Positions 1-49,923 of a stretch of DNA of 64,000 nt are shown in pieces (the stretch's first letter is position 1; every line of letters begins with the position of its first letter). Location: positions 22,062,521-22,126,520 of the forward strand of contig NC_067124.1 of NCBI RefSeq assembly GCF_021347895.1. The letters are read 5' to 3'. A model generated the notes under the pieces. It searched no databases. It was not told where the DNA came from and was given only the letters and a program-made list of their open reading frames with translations. Position numbers and translations under genes: made by a program. This stretch comes from Acanthochromis polyacanthus. Its lineage: Eukaryota > Chordata > Actinopteri > Pomacentridae.

Positions 1-85
1 TCAGTGACTGTAATGTAAATAGCAGTAAATAGAGGCACAAACTGAGGCTAAACAGAGCGCTATTTTGTTACAGACACTGGCTTAC

Positions 86-148
86 CTTTAGGACATTGGC
101 AGAAATCTTTTCAAGCAGGTTTAAGTCACCTTCTTTTATCCACGACAT
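86..148 (-). CDS. dhdds: dhdds first coding exon (partial gene, runs off the left edge)
   Basis: On the minus strand an ATG at 148 opens a 21-codon exon reading MSWIKEGDLNLLEKISANVLK in two parts (MSWIKEGDLN, then LLEKISANVLK). It ends in phase 0 at a consensus donor (GTAAG, plus positions 81-85). A good acceptor (tatttccag) lies upstream, so the exon spans 86-166 with a short leader. The start closely resembles the vertebrate DHDDS N-terminus (MSWIKEGELSL...), recalled from family knowledge. DHDDS is the catalytic cis-prenyltransferase subunit that works with NgBR at the endoplasmic reticulum to extend farnesyl diphosphate to the dolichol precursor. The catalytic domain lies beyond the window, so identity rests on 21 residues plus correct splice signals. 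Human DHDDS and the AGO cluster are both on chromosome 1p, which fits. Confidence 0.82.
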
Positions 149-640
149 TTTCAGGCTTCAAGCGAGCTGGAAATAGGTAATTAATAATACTTAAAACAGG
201 TTCGCGACTCTGCACTTATAACCGACACAGTTTGCAGAAAAAAATCCCGAGTTGCTGTTTATGCAACCGGCAGTTTGTGAGAGTATAATATTAACATTCC
301 ATTTTTAGAAAGATATCATTTGACAAGCAGCGAGTGATGGATTCCACCGTTAAATGCAGCCGGGCTCACGAGACATGCAATGAACTAAACTGCTATGAGG
401 CTAAAAAAGCACAAACCCTGTCACACATCGCCCAGAAAACACAAACTCTTGTTAGAAATTACTACATTCATTCAAAATGGAAGCACAAGCTGTTCTACTC
501 ACAAAATTGCAATGATTTTATCACATTTCACAGACCTTCCAACTCACAGCTTTTACGATGACGACCTCTTCCGCATTAGAGTCAAGTGACGTCGCCGCAC
601 GGTGACGACTTCCTGTCAGCGGTTAGCAGATTTTCAAAAC
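149..640 (-). promoter_or_regulatory. dhdds leader, first intron and probable promoter
   Basis: Positions 149-166 are 5' leader and 167-168 is the minus-strand acceptor dinucleotide. A minus-strand donor (GTGAGT, plus 542-547) would end a non-coding first exon that starts near 590-620. That area holds a TGACGTC CRE-like core at about 588 and an ETS-like CTTCCTG near 610, both common in housekeeping promoters. Transcription start and exon 1 limits are inferred, not seen. Confidence 0.45.
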
Positions 641-828
641 ATGAGGATGGTCGCTGCAGACACATTATTTGATTTGATTATTTGATTAAATAGAATAACT
701 GATAGAGTGGACAAAATCTTTCATAGTAAGGGTATAATCTTCGCAACATTTGCTGGAGTAAAAGTAAAATAACACATGGACAAAACTCTATTACAAGTAA
801 ACACATGGATTGAAAATCACTTGGATTA

Positions 829-1200
829 GAATAGAATAGAATAGATAAACTTTATTGTCCCTAGGGAAATTTGTCTTGGGCAAAAGCGCTGCAGTCACAT
901 CAACAACAAAAAAGACAACATACAACACAGAAGCAGGAAGTACAGCATTTAGAAGAACACTGGCTTGCGGGATACCCATTTCCGTTGAACAACAAATAAA
1001 TGCAGTGCAGGTACATCAGTCCTGCAGTAGCGGTAGCAGGTACCCTAATTCCAGCTGTAGGTAGCCGGTAGCAGGTACCTAATTCGAGCTGTACTTGTAT
1101 ATATTTAAATACAATCCAGGCCAAACGTGGGGAAGTCAGATCAATTTGTGCAAAAAACAAATTATCATAGTTGCATTGGTGCAAAAAATTAAACATGATT
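829..1200 (-). mobile_element. LINE 3' end (L2/Rex1-like tail), reverse orientation
   Basis: A short GAATA-type repeat at about 829-845 is followed by a TTTATTGTCCCTAGGGAAATTT motif (split here for length: TTTATTGTCCC, TAGGGAAATTT). Read on the minus strand this is the typical end of fish LINEs: GGGACAATAAAG followed by a short simple-repeat tail. The right limit is uncertain. No coding sequence is visible. Confidence 0.5.
1032..1093. repeat. Two-copy direct repeat, about 28 bp
   Basis: Positions 1032-1059 and 1067-1093 are nearly the same sequence (GGTAGCAGGTACC...AGCTGTA), with one deletion and one substitution. They lie inside the degenerate LINE-tail region. Confidence 0.7.
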
Positions 1201-1269
1201 ATTATATGAAAAATCGCCCATCAGAATAGATCTTTACTGTCATCGTCAGGTATCTGTACCTGTCAATCA

Positions 1270-2520
1270 GTGACGAATGGATGAGCGTCAGAAGTGCTGC
1301 GGCGCGCCCCCTGGATCCTGACGTCCCAACTGTGTCGCTCCACACTGACACCTGCTGGCTCTTAAAATCATTACAGGTAAAAGTTAAATTTAATTGGAGC
1401 AGCAGGGGACATACACGCGGGTGCTCTTTTTGGATTACAGCTCTGTGTTTAACACCGTCCTTCCTCACAAACTGGTGGGTAAACTGGGAGACCTTGGACT
1501 TCCACATTCCATCTGCATGTGGATTACAGCTTCCTGTCGGACCGCAGGCAGAGGTAGAGGGTGGGAGACCACACATCTGGGACCATCAGCCTCAGCATTG
1601 ACTCCCCCAGGGCTGCTTGCTGAGCCTCTGCTCTACACCCTCTTCACATCGGACTGTACTCTACGCACCTAGTAACACCATCATCAGTTCGCCAACGACA
1701 CAGTTGTGGGGCTCATCTCTGGGGGGATGAGTCCGCATACTGGGCTGAATTGTAGCAGCTGACTGGGTGATGCAGAGACAACAACCTGCTCCTCAACTCA
1801 GCCAAGACCAAGGAGCTCATCATCGACTTTCGGAGGACTAAAACAGACATTCCACCTCTGATCATCAACGGGGACTGTGTGGAGAGGGTAGAGGACTTCG
1901 GCTTTCTGGGAGTCCACTTAGAGAAGGACCTGACCTGGACTGTGAAAACCTCTGAGCTACTGAAGAAGGCCCAGCAGAGACTGCACTTCCTGAGGGTGCT
2001 CAGGAAGAACAACATCTCCCAGAGACTGCTGGTGTCTTTCTACAGATGCACCATCGAGAGCATCCTGGTGTACTGTCTGTGCGCTCAGAGGGCCTCACTG
2101 CATAGGATCATTGACATGGCCCAAAATACAGACTGCCTCTCACACTTGAAGAGCTGCACTCCCATTGCCTCCGAAAGGCAGGAAAAATAATCAGGACTCT
2201 TACCCAGGACACATTGTTTAATCTGTTACTGTAAGGCAGGTGGTACAGGTCAATCACTGCAAGGGCAAACCGATTCAGAGACAGTTTCTACCCGAAAGCA
2301 TAAGGGTCCTGAACCTCTGTTATATTATAACTACCTCATGTCATTCAATGCACCTAATATGGCAGCTATTGGCAGCTATTTTACACTTATTTTTGCTAAT
2401 ACTGTTTTGCATTGCAGCTGTGAGACTGGTGACTGTCCTGGGTGTCCTGCTTCGCCAGGTCAGTGGGTAGGTTGTCTGCACCCTAGGAGTTAAAGCAGTG
2501 TAATAGAGAATGGATGGATG
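1270..2520 (+). pseudogene. Degenerate LINE reverse transcriptase (L2/Rex1-like), 3' half
   Basis: Broken plus-strand frames carry pieces of a non-LTR reverse transcriptase. Around 1410-1460 the piece LFLDYSSVFNTV matches the A-motif region (usual form LDYSSAFNT). About 1690-1725 encodes QFANDTVVGLIS where the family has a FADDT catalytic pair, so one Asp is lost. From 1790 to 2100 come NLLLNSAKTKELI, VERVEDFGFLGVHL, KDLTWT and FYRCTIESIL, which are the conserved post-RT blocks. Frameshifts and stops break the frame repeatedly. The copy ends near 2500 in a GGATGGATGG simple tail. It is 5'-truncated with no endonuclease domain, as is usual for dead LINE insertions. Confidence 0.8.
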
Positions 2521-3540
2521 GATTGTATGTTTTCAGACAAAAAGAATTTAATGATGTTCATTTGGACTCAGAAACATGATCAGCATTTTTAAACTGTATA
2601 CAGCAATTATTAGTTTCTCAGTTTTATGATAATGAATCCAAAAAAACTGAGCAATTACAGAAAATATTTAATCTTTAAAATCAACTAATTGATTTTAATT
2701 TTTTTTTCTTTCTGCTTGTCTTTACAGTACCAGAGTTTAGCATGACTACATAAAAGTAAGAAGCAAGGTTAAAAGCTGTTATCTAAATACCAAATGACTT
2801 CTGATGTATTTTAGGAACCAGGCGAAAGCTCTCAGCCATCAGGGTTTGATGTCTGACCACAGTTTTTGTTGCTGTTTTTTGAGCCAGGGGAGGCATTATC
2901 CCAGTATCACGGGATAACAAAAGAGAGACTGTGCTTTTTGGAAATGACCTCACAGGAACAAGCAGATGGAGAAAGAAACAGGAATGAAAGAGAGATGAAA
3001 GTTGAGGATGAGTAGCTAATTGACAGCCCCTGAGTGCAAAGGCTGCAAAGTGCATAGTGTAGGTCAAGAAACAGAAGTTTGATTAATTAATTTACAGGTA
3101 GCAAAACATGGAAATTCACTAAAGTGTTGATAAAGACTCACTGAAAATAAATAATCATAATTATCAAATCTTTTAGTACAGTAAAGAAAGGACAGAAAAG
3201 AGTCCACCACAATGTTCAGAACTCAAGATGAAATAAGTTTTAAATCTAAAATTAAATATTTGCAGCAACATGTACCCAATGCGCATGAAATGGCCTAAAC
3301 TTTAAGTCGAAATTGAATTTTTTCAGAAAAAATTAAAATTTAAAATACAGACCTTATAGTAACTTGCTATGAAAATAAACCATTACAACGATATATGCAC
3401 AACTTTAAATATACTAAATTTCAACAATTTTTGCTTACGGTTCCTGGGTAAGTCATCTTATTTTAAACAAAAAAACTGTTAACAGCCACCCTGACAGATA
3501 TTTGCATATCTGCAGTGTAATTCCGTTTTCGGGCCTCTGG
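2521..3540. other. Intergenic, AT-rich, no gene seen
   Basis: Between the LINE remnant and the CpG-rich block I see only AT-rich sequence with short runs of T and A. The longest open frame here (minus strand, 2783-3067) has no recognisable motif. Confidence 0.5.
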
Positions 3541-4080
3541 GGTGTGACAGCAAGTTCATCAACAGTTCTTTGCACTTTTTTTAATGCAAAGAAGAAGTTT
3601 CAGGTTTTTGGGGGGGTGAGGGGCTGGCCTTTTTGTGTTCCGCTGGAGAATCCTGCTTGAACGGTGAGCAGGAAGCACAACAGACCGTCAAGAAATCACA
3701 TCGCCGCGGACAATCGGCAAATACAGCGCTTGCAGAGAGCACGCTGCGCCGCCGAGGGACAGCGTTAGAAATCCGACGGTATCGCCCTCCATGCTCTGCC
3801 GCTAACTAGCTCCAGGGTCAACGGGGCAGACCAAGCAACTGGGAGCTATCGCCGTTAGCCCTCAACTCCTCTGCGGGTCTGGGGGGGGTTCTGGTAGGGG
3901 CAGGGGCGGGGGTCACCGAGAAGGGAAAGAGATACACGCCGAGAGGAGGGGGCTGGAAGTCTGAGACGCTTCCACCCTGAAGGGGCCGGCGGTTGGCCAC
4001 AGCACCCCGGAGTAGCTAAGCTTGTACCCGCCGGCTAGTGAATGGGATGAGCCGGGACCGTCTGGCGCTGGTAGGTTCAT
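3541..4080 (+). promoter_or_regulatory. Probable ago1 promoter and 5' leader (CpG-rich)
   Basis: Base composition changes sharply from AT-rich to GC- and CpG-rich at about 3600-4070, as expected for a vertebrate housekeeping promoter. Good donor sites appear at 3663 (acg|gtgagc) and 4071 (ctg|gtaggt), so the leader exon probably ends at one of them. ATGs at 4042 and 4047 would be in the mRNA if the 4071 donor is used. The first stops after two codons. The second does not join the ago1 frame when spliced to exon 2 at 8040. Confidence 0.5.
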
Positions 4081-6100
4081 TTTTACTGCTTGCGTGATAA
4101 AATGCTATTTTTTCAGATACCGTTATGGCTGCAAATATTGACTGCAGATGAAAACGGGGCACCGTTGCCTGGCCTTAGCGCCAGGGAGATGTACAAGGAG
4201 GCTGGTGTCAGCCCTGTCCGTTGCATCGCAACGTTTAGACAAGGAGGAGAGTGACGATAGAGCAGATTCCCTGTCTCAGTGCACACAGTTTGTAGAAATG
4301 TTATTATTTATCCAGATTTATAGCTATAGACAACCTTTTGGAGCGTTGACAATATCCACAGCCATGCGCGGGGGCAGGGAGGTCGTGGAATCTCGGGTGA
4401 GGAGGGACGAGGTGAAGCCCGCTTCAAGCAGCAGCAGCTGGCTGCTCCCCGCACGCTCTCTCACAGCAGACCAGCCTCCCTTCACTGATGGGATGGTTGT
4501 CCCAGTGTTAAGGTTGTCTAAAGAGTGTTTAACACTACTGCTACATGCACATATCATCAGGCACCTCAGGCCTACGCATTCTGCAGAGATCAGTATATGA
4601 TTATTTATGTGAATCCAAAAATAATCCTCAATTGTGATATCTGCACATTTTGCCATTGGAGTTGACAGAACCTGTTTTAAGATTTGGACAGCAGAAAGCA
4701 TCTGCAGTGCATTGCAATTTATATATTGTGGTTTTTCTCTGCACGCTTCTGTGTCAGACTTACAGCCAATGCATTCAGTGCCAGACTTTATCTATATTTG
4801 GTAGTTTTCTTGGTTAACACTAAGGTGTGGAAGCATACTGACCAAAGCACAAACAAGACAGTGTTTGGATTTTATGCCCAGGTCTGAAGTTCACTTGGTG
4901 TGGAAAACCTTGAACCTTGGCATTATTGTTCCAACTTGAATGTCTTGACTTTTTGTAAGCCAAAGTTTTCACATAGAATTTTGTCTTTTCCTAAGGAGGT
5001 AGTGTTGTAAACCCTAAACTCATCTTTGGTTGTCTGTAGGCTGGCTTTATTTGGCCCAAGTAGGTCTGAGATTTAAAAATCACATCGTCATTCTAGATTG
5101 TGGACCTTGAATTCAGTTGAATAGGCTTGTTTTTAATTTTTTGGGATGGGGAAGGGCCCTGAGGGCCCCTCAATTCAAAGTCTTCCTTTTGTGTTTGAAG
5201 TGAGATGATTCAGTGTGCTATTTTCCAAGATTGATCTGATTGCCATGTTTAGCTCATGGTCAACGGCCAAGTTTTCAGAGATACAACTAGTTTGGCCAAA
5301 GCGATTAATGCATAATTCCTTCTCATTTGTGTTCTTGGCTTGTCGTGATGAGTGATGGGGTCTCCTAGTATAACATCCAATACTGTTCCACAATGTGAAA
5401 TTTTAAAGAGTCATTGTTCTGTTTTAGTTTAATTTCAGTGTGCATTTAGTCTTAGTAGCACTTTTATCACTAGCAACATAGGAGACCTGCTATAATCCTC
5501 AAATTCATTATTTAATTCCTTACAAGCCATGTACTCAAATTTGAATATAAAATGAAAGTCTAGTTCTGTTATTTAAAAAAAAAAAAAAAGGCGTAAAAAT
5601 TATTGCCCTAAGAAGCTGACCAAAAGTTGGGAAATAGGAAAGTTTGCTAACTGGGCTTTAATCACCAAAACAAAATGGGGGGGAAAAAAAACACAAACTT
5701 GTCATCCCTGATGTATTTTTAAAATAAACGTTCCCATGTGACTTGGTGTTATCGTTGCGTCATTGTAAAGACAGTAAGTAGTGAGCATCTTCATGTTGTG
5801 ATGCAGCTCTGAAGCTCAGCTTCAGTATTACCGCCCGGGAAAGACTGCTATTGTGTTGGGATATGTGAGAGCGCTGGGCTCTGCTTCTCACCATCTGCCT
5901 TCACTGGCATGAGGGCGAAGTGTGTGTCATTGTGTGTGACTGTGCAACAATCACAACACACACCCTCTAGTCTAGATGCTCACACATTTACACGCATACA
6001 TGTTTTCTTGCACATAGAGTATGAGTGGTCACCACATGCCTGATGTCTGTGTTTATGGCTTTTGTCAGATGTATTTAGTGATGTGTGATTACACACATCG

Positions 6101-6160
<60 letters not shown>

Positions 6161-8039
6161 ATACACCTTGTTAAGCAGAGCATCTTTCTGTGGTTATGGC
6201 TATTCCTGTCAGTTTAGCATTTTCTGAAGGCTTAGTGAACATATGATTGAGTGGTATGTTTAACCCAAGGATTTCCATAGCAGCTATTTAAAGCAGAGCT
6301 TTTCCAGATTAGGATACACTGGCGCCTGGCCTGATGTGGGAACAGGCTCATTGCAGGACCAAAAAGGCCAAGGTCTCTCCAGCATGGTCACAGTGGCACC
6401 CGGCCTCCTCCCATCTCCTGCAACAGCCCTACACACACACACACAGGTCCCCTGATATCCATGACAATGCTGTGTTGCCGTGGTGTCTCCATGGTGAGGC
6501 TGGGAATGTAGAGGGGGGCCCTCTATGTTTGTGAGTATGAGTGTGTTCATCGTACCAAGGGCGCTCCCTCTGTCGTACACCCATGTATTTGTGTGTGTAT
6601 GTGTGTGTGTGAGAGAGAGACGGAGGAGCAGGGCAGCTGGGGTCTTTGTTGTGGTGGAGGAGGGCTGTTCTCTGGGGACCCAGAGGTTAAGGCAGTGGGC
6701 CCCTCTCAGGCATAAGTCACAGCTCGCCTCACATCTAGCACCCATAGGATCCCCTCTGTAACAGATCTTCTGACTCAATCAGATCTTTACTTTTAAGATG
6801 TGAAACTAGTACTAGCATCGATAGTTACTAATGAGTGGGCCAAAGCAGCATGATGAGTGTAGTTTGGGAAATGCTGCCTCTGTTGGCCTGGATTTTGCAA
6901 AACAGTGCCAAACATAAACTATCATAAAGGACATCCGACTTATTTTGAAAGTGCTAAACCCGTGACCATCAAGCTGCTGGCCATATATATATATGGTACA
7001 AGACCATGAGATATTCAGTTTAACAATATATGTGATTGTAGAGAAGCAGAAAATTATACAATCTGAGAAGCTCAAATAAGAATGTCAGGCATTTTTGTTC
7101 TTGCGACGTGATGATTTGATTCTCAGTTTATTTCCCCCATGATCAGTAAATTATTTACGGCCTATTACTAGCTGATATTTTCATTTTTCCTGTTTCAATG
7201 CTAAACTGCTTGATATATGTACTGTAAAACATGTATGGAAATGTCGTTATACATTCTCACATTCTTGTTCCATAGATCAACGATCCAAATATTGAATTAA
7301 CAACAGAAACAGGCTTGTCAATCTTGAATTGTAAAAGCTGTAACCAGCAGAAGTTTGTCACTTTCACTCAAACAATGCTTTTATTATCAAAATTGGCGTT
7401 AATTTGTGTAGCCACAAAACTGAAGTTCATGTGATAATTAGATACTTCTCTACTTCAAAAGGCATTTTTGCTAATTTATTCTTTTTATTCTCTGCTACAC
7501 TCTTTCTGTCCTCCCCTTTTTCTTCCTTGTCCATCCTCATTTGGCCTAATCTGATTACTACTCCTGTTCTTTATGGCTTGTCAATGCTAATTCCATAACA
7601 AAATTCTCTCATACCCTGGACCCAAATACACAATCTGTTGCTTTTGCTGTTTGCTAAACTTTTTCCTTTACATTGCTGCTTTTCTTCCTGTCTTCTCTCT
7701 CCCTCCCTTCCTGTCTCTGTAACCAACTCTTGTGGCCACTTATCATGTCCTTTTGTGCTCCTGCCTACGCTTCCTTCCTGGCTTATGCCCACTTTTCTCG
7801 CCCTCATTGCCCTGTCTTTTGCTGTTCACAACCGCTTCCTCTGCCACCTCCTCATTTAACTGTTCTTTATTTCCGGTGTGCCCGCTTTGCTTGCACCGTC
7901 CCGTTGCTGTGACTTCTTCTTTTTCCATCCTTGTTGCTTTGTGTATGTTCACTTTCTGCATTCCAACACTCTTTGCTCTGGATTTCCTTCCTTCTGTTAC
8001 CTGTCCTTGTCGATGGCTCCCTACTCGCTGTCTGTCCAG
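4071..8039 (+). other. ago1 intron 1 (probable), with simple repeats
   Basis: About 4 kb between the candidate leader donor and exon 2. It holds a poly(A) run near 5574-5589, a long CA microsatellite (6103-6158), a GT/GA tract near 6590-6620, and a pyrimidine-rich stretch before the exon 2 acceptor. Open frames here are low-complexity or lack family motifs. I did not find a first coding exon of the expected phase. Confidence 0.45.
6103..6158. repeat. (CA)n microsatellite, 28 units
   Basis: An uninterrupted AC dinucleotide run. It is the source of the His/Thr-rich and Cys/Val-rich spurious open frames on the two strands. Confidence 0.97.
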
Positions 8040-8044
8040 TGCCC

Positions 8045-20942
<12,898 letters not shown>

Positions 20943-23545
20943 GCTCCACCAACCTTCACCACCATCGCTCCCTCCCACCTCATTTCTACCTGAGTGGGCC
21001 GATGACCCACCACCACCTCATCCCCATCCCTTACTCCCAATGACTGCCCACTACACATACTCCACAGACCTGCCAGTCAGCCACACAAATCCAACAAACA
21101 TAAGGCCCTTCTCCTGTAAAAGACAGGCAGACTCTACAGCCTCATGCACTCAAAAGGTTATGAATATTATTATTATTGTCATTTTGTTGTTTTTACTTTA
21201 CCGGGACTATTGCTCTTTTTATGTTGAATTTTTAAAACGTGGATATTATTATTATGTAATTGTATTGTATGCTACCTTCACACTCCTATGTATGTAAGTA
21301 TGCAATACGGATGGGAGAAAAATAGGCGATAAGAAGAAAAAAAATCAACTTTTTTAACTGCCACCACGATGCTGCCTCTCTACCCATCCGAATGCCGGAT
21401 GCCAGTGTTCCAAGCTCCTTAGTATGGGGATCCTCCAGAAGGGTGGTACTGGGCACGCACACTTACATGTATCATTTTATTGTCATGAACTACATTCATG
21501 TTTTTAATGTTTTTGAATAATGTTATTTTTTTAAACAGCCTTGAGGAGTCTGAGGTATGGTACATTAGCACTTAGTGTTAGCATGTAGGTGCCACCAGTC
21601 CTGCACATAAAGAGTTTGTTAGTACATGTGAGGCTAGCCCTCTGGTCTTTATATTAGCAGAGACAGAAAGAGCAGGTGTAGCATATCGTAGATATTGGAG
21701 AGAGGTCCTGCCGCACTCTCTGTGCTGGTTGGCCAGTCCCTTAGAGATTTAGCCTATAGAGGCGAACTTAGCATAACAGTAGAGGGACCATTTGCATAGA
21801 GTGTATCAAATATACTTGCACCCCATGCACCTAAACCAGCATTATTAACCAGCCAAAAGTGATGCCAACCAATGGAAAAGGGGCACTTAAACAGGAAGAT
21901 AATCTTTTACTTCTGTATACATTGCTCTTTTAGGATTTACGAGGCACTTTTCTTTTATTTACTTATTGATTTTATTTTACTTCAAGATGGTGAAACTTGT
22001 CTTTGGTGAGGCTTGAGATAGACTACTTTGAAGTTTTCACACCCACACATGCATAGCTTTCAGAACAAAGGCAATAGGCAAGGTCAACACTATTTCTGTA
22101 GATTTGAAAGCAGGCAAATAGTCTGTGATCACTTAAGTGCTGCAAAGCTGAATTCGCATTCAGCGATTGACCTTCCTCTGATCATTCTGCACATTCCAAC
22201 ATGCATCGGTGGAGATGACGCCACGCCGTGCACTCCACACTCCCACACACGCAATTCTTTGCAGACATATACACACACCTATCCTACACTTGTTCCGTTT
22301 CTAGACAAAGCTCTTCCCTCTGCAGGCATTTACAACCCGTAGCCTGCATAGCAGAAGCACACATCTCTGCCCTCTCTGTCTCTTTCTTAGCATGTCGAGA
22401 CAAACCTGTTTAAATGCACTTGTCCCCTTATTTCCCTTCAAGCCAAACTAACTCATCCGCCTTCCCATCATCACCTTCTATCCTTGCTGTCTATTCTAAC
22501 ATTTAGCATCACAAACCTGCAGCATCCCCTATCCCAATCCCCTAGCTTGTGTTAGCCAATCCCTATTGGTGCTCTGTGTGCATGGGCGGCACAGATAGGG
22601 GATTGCTACATTGGACAGGGTGGGCCTCTATTACTATTACTTAACATGCCCTGCCTTTACATCTAGTCACTTTCTGGATTTATGAAAAAATGCATGTAAT
22701 TATGTTTTACGACTGGATATTCTGAGCCACCTTACTCTGTTTTTTCTTAGAGGTAGGAGCCTTGCGCTCACCACTGCCTGTCAGTCGTTTTGCCTCGATT
22801 GTGTAATGGTTACAAAGACTGCTTTTTCTTTTGTCATTATTATTATTATGAATATTGTGACTAGTGTCAGAGTGTATCCTCAAGAGGGCACTGTGGAGAC
22901 GGTCTCAAAATTCCACCTCAGTTGCCCTTTAAGCGCCTCAAATCTTGTCTGATGGTCAGAGCCCCTTTGAGTTGAAAGGGATCAAAAGATGAGATGAGTT
23001 TGATTTTTAAATCATGTTTATGAACTTGCATAATCAAATGCCTTTGTACACCGTTTTACTGATCCTTCATTGTGTCCAAGGTGATTTGTATATATAAATA
23101 TATAATATTAACCTGTTATGTATTTTGGCCCACCAGTTGTCGGGCCTTTCACAGTCGGGGCCAGTGTTCTACCCCTCGTTCTGTGCTTAAAAGAAGAAAA
23201 AAAATCAGTCTGGGGGCATTTCCCAGCACCACTGAAACCAGATGCAGTTCTTCACTCACTGAAGCCACAAAGCACCTTGCAAAGGGGGGAGACGAAATGG
23301 CAGTCACCCTGGAAATGTATCATGTGGACACTGGAGAGTCCACTCCTTTCCACACAGCCTCACGGTCTGACTAAGCAATATTGAAGCCACTGATCAAGAA
23401 CAGTCCTTGTCATAGCACTTCCCAATAGATTTGAATGAAAGGACATGGAAGCATACTATTTTGGCTCTGTATGTGATAGTATGGGAACTCTGTTGGGGAG
23501 GGTTATTTTTTAAAGAAAATAAAATGGTTTTTTATTACTCCTGTT
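20943..23545 (+). other. ago1 3' UTR
   Basis: About 2.6 kb from the stop codon to a poly(A) signal with a GT-rich stretch after it. It contains a perfect Pumilio element TGTATATA at 23087-23094 and a possible hairpin at 22536-22605. Conserved 3' UTRs are usual in Argonaute genes, but conservation could not be measured here. Confidence 0.7.
23518..23523 (+). terminator. Poly(A) signal AATAAA, ago1
   Basis: AATAAA is followed within 30 bases by T- and GT-rich sequence (ttttttattactcctgttg, then gtgattttt), a typical cleavage and polyadenylation context. It is the last strong signal before the ago3 promoter. Confidence 0.7.
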
Positions 23546-24645
23546 GTGATTTTTCTTGCTTGTATCAGCACCACTGTAATATTTACTTAGATTTTACTTT
23601 ACACTAAACAGAAAAGCCAGAACAGAAGAAACAATGGAGTCTACCTAGGTTTTTTTGTTTTACATTACAACAGAGGAGATGCAGCCCTAAGCTTTCTGCC
23701 TAAAATCTAACCTCGCTAATAATTCATAGATTCTGATGCATGATGAGCTACAAAAACTACATCTCATCCACTGATTTATTCATAAACGTAGGGTTACCTT
23801 TGGGTGAAGGCGGAGTCAATTGTTCTGACGTCTGGTGACACAGAGCCCACCTCTTCCTGTCGGTGTCAGAAAGGCAACTTCACCATATTTAGCTGGCTTG
23901 CCGAAGACCTGCAGAGTTGATCTGTCAAGCAGCCTGAAAATCTTGACACTTATCGGCGGATACAGCGCGGCGTTGACAGCTTTTTTTGGCAACTGGACAC
24001 AAACTACAGAAGACGACGTCGTTGGAATATGGTGCTTGGGAAAGGGGGCCGTGTCAACAGCTGTTTTTAACGCGATAAAAGTAGCCGTCGTCTGTCAGAA
24101 TTCCAACTATCCAACAAGCCTAGCTAGCCAGCTAGCTAATTACAGTAGCTCCCCCCTGAACGCTCGCTGTGCCGAAGATACGAATTTATGTCGTCTCTTT
24201 TAATGTTCATATATCGGAAGGTATTCATTCGGACTCAATGACCCCGCTGTGATGATATCCTGACAGCTCCTCTCGTCCGTTCGAGGCACTTTCCTATGCC
24301 TGGCTAGCGAGCTAACTTAGCTAACTAGCAGGTTTTTACTGCCACAGCGTCGCGTTGAGCAACCAGTAGCTTTCGCCGTGGCAGTGAAATCCGATTGGAT
24401 ACGTTGACCGTGTGCAAACGGCGGCTTGCGGGGACGTCGAAGACCCCTCGGCCGGCGAAACGACCGTACCGAAGGGTCCCCTCTGACAGTACGCAGGGAG
24501 GGGAGCTAGCAGACACCAGGACAGTCGGCCACTGAGCGCTGCAGAGGCGGTGCACTGCCGAAGGAGACACCGGATTGAACGGAGGAAGAGTCCCAAACGT
24601 TTGACAACTGTGATCCGGGAAGTGAACCGGGCAGGGACCTCATGA
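23546..24645 (+). promoter_or_regulatory. ago1-ago3 spacer with CpG-rich ago3 promoter and leader
   Basis: The first 250 bases are AT-rich. From about 23810 the sequence becomes CpG-rich, up to the ago3 start. GCTAGC/GCTAACTAGC-type motifs recur at 24120-24140 and 24300-24330, and a similar GCTAACTAGC lies in the ago1 promoter block (near 3802). The leader contains several upstream ATGs, including an open frame at 23835-24203 with no family match. The transcription start cannot be placed. Confidence 0.6.

Positions 24646-49923
<25,278 letters not shown>

Noticed and set aside
4047..4070. ATG with eight codons directly before a good donor, as the ago1 first coding exon
   Set aside because: It ends in phase 0, but exon 2 needs one base from upstream; splicing at 4071 to 8040 puts ago1 out of frame.
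6284..6778. 164-codon minus-strand frame
   Set aside because: Contains repeat-encoded Thr/His runs and no conserved blocks; lies inside ago1 intron 1.
23835..24203. 122-codon plus-strand frame in the ago3 promoter region
   Set aside because: CpG-rich leader sequence with no protein family match; at most an upstream ORF if transcription starts before it.
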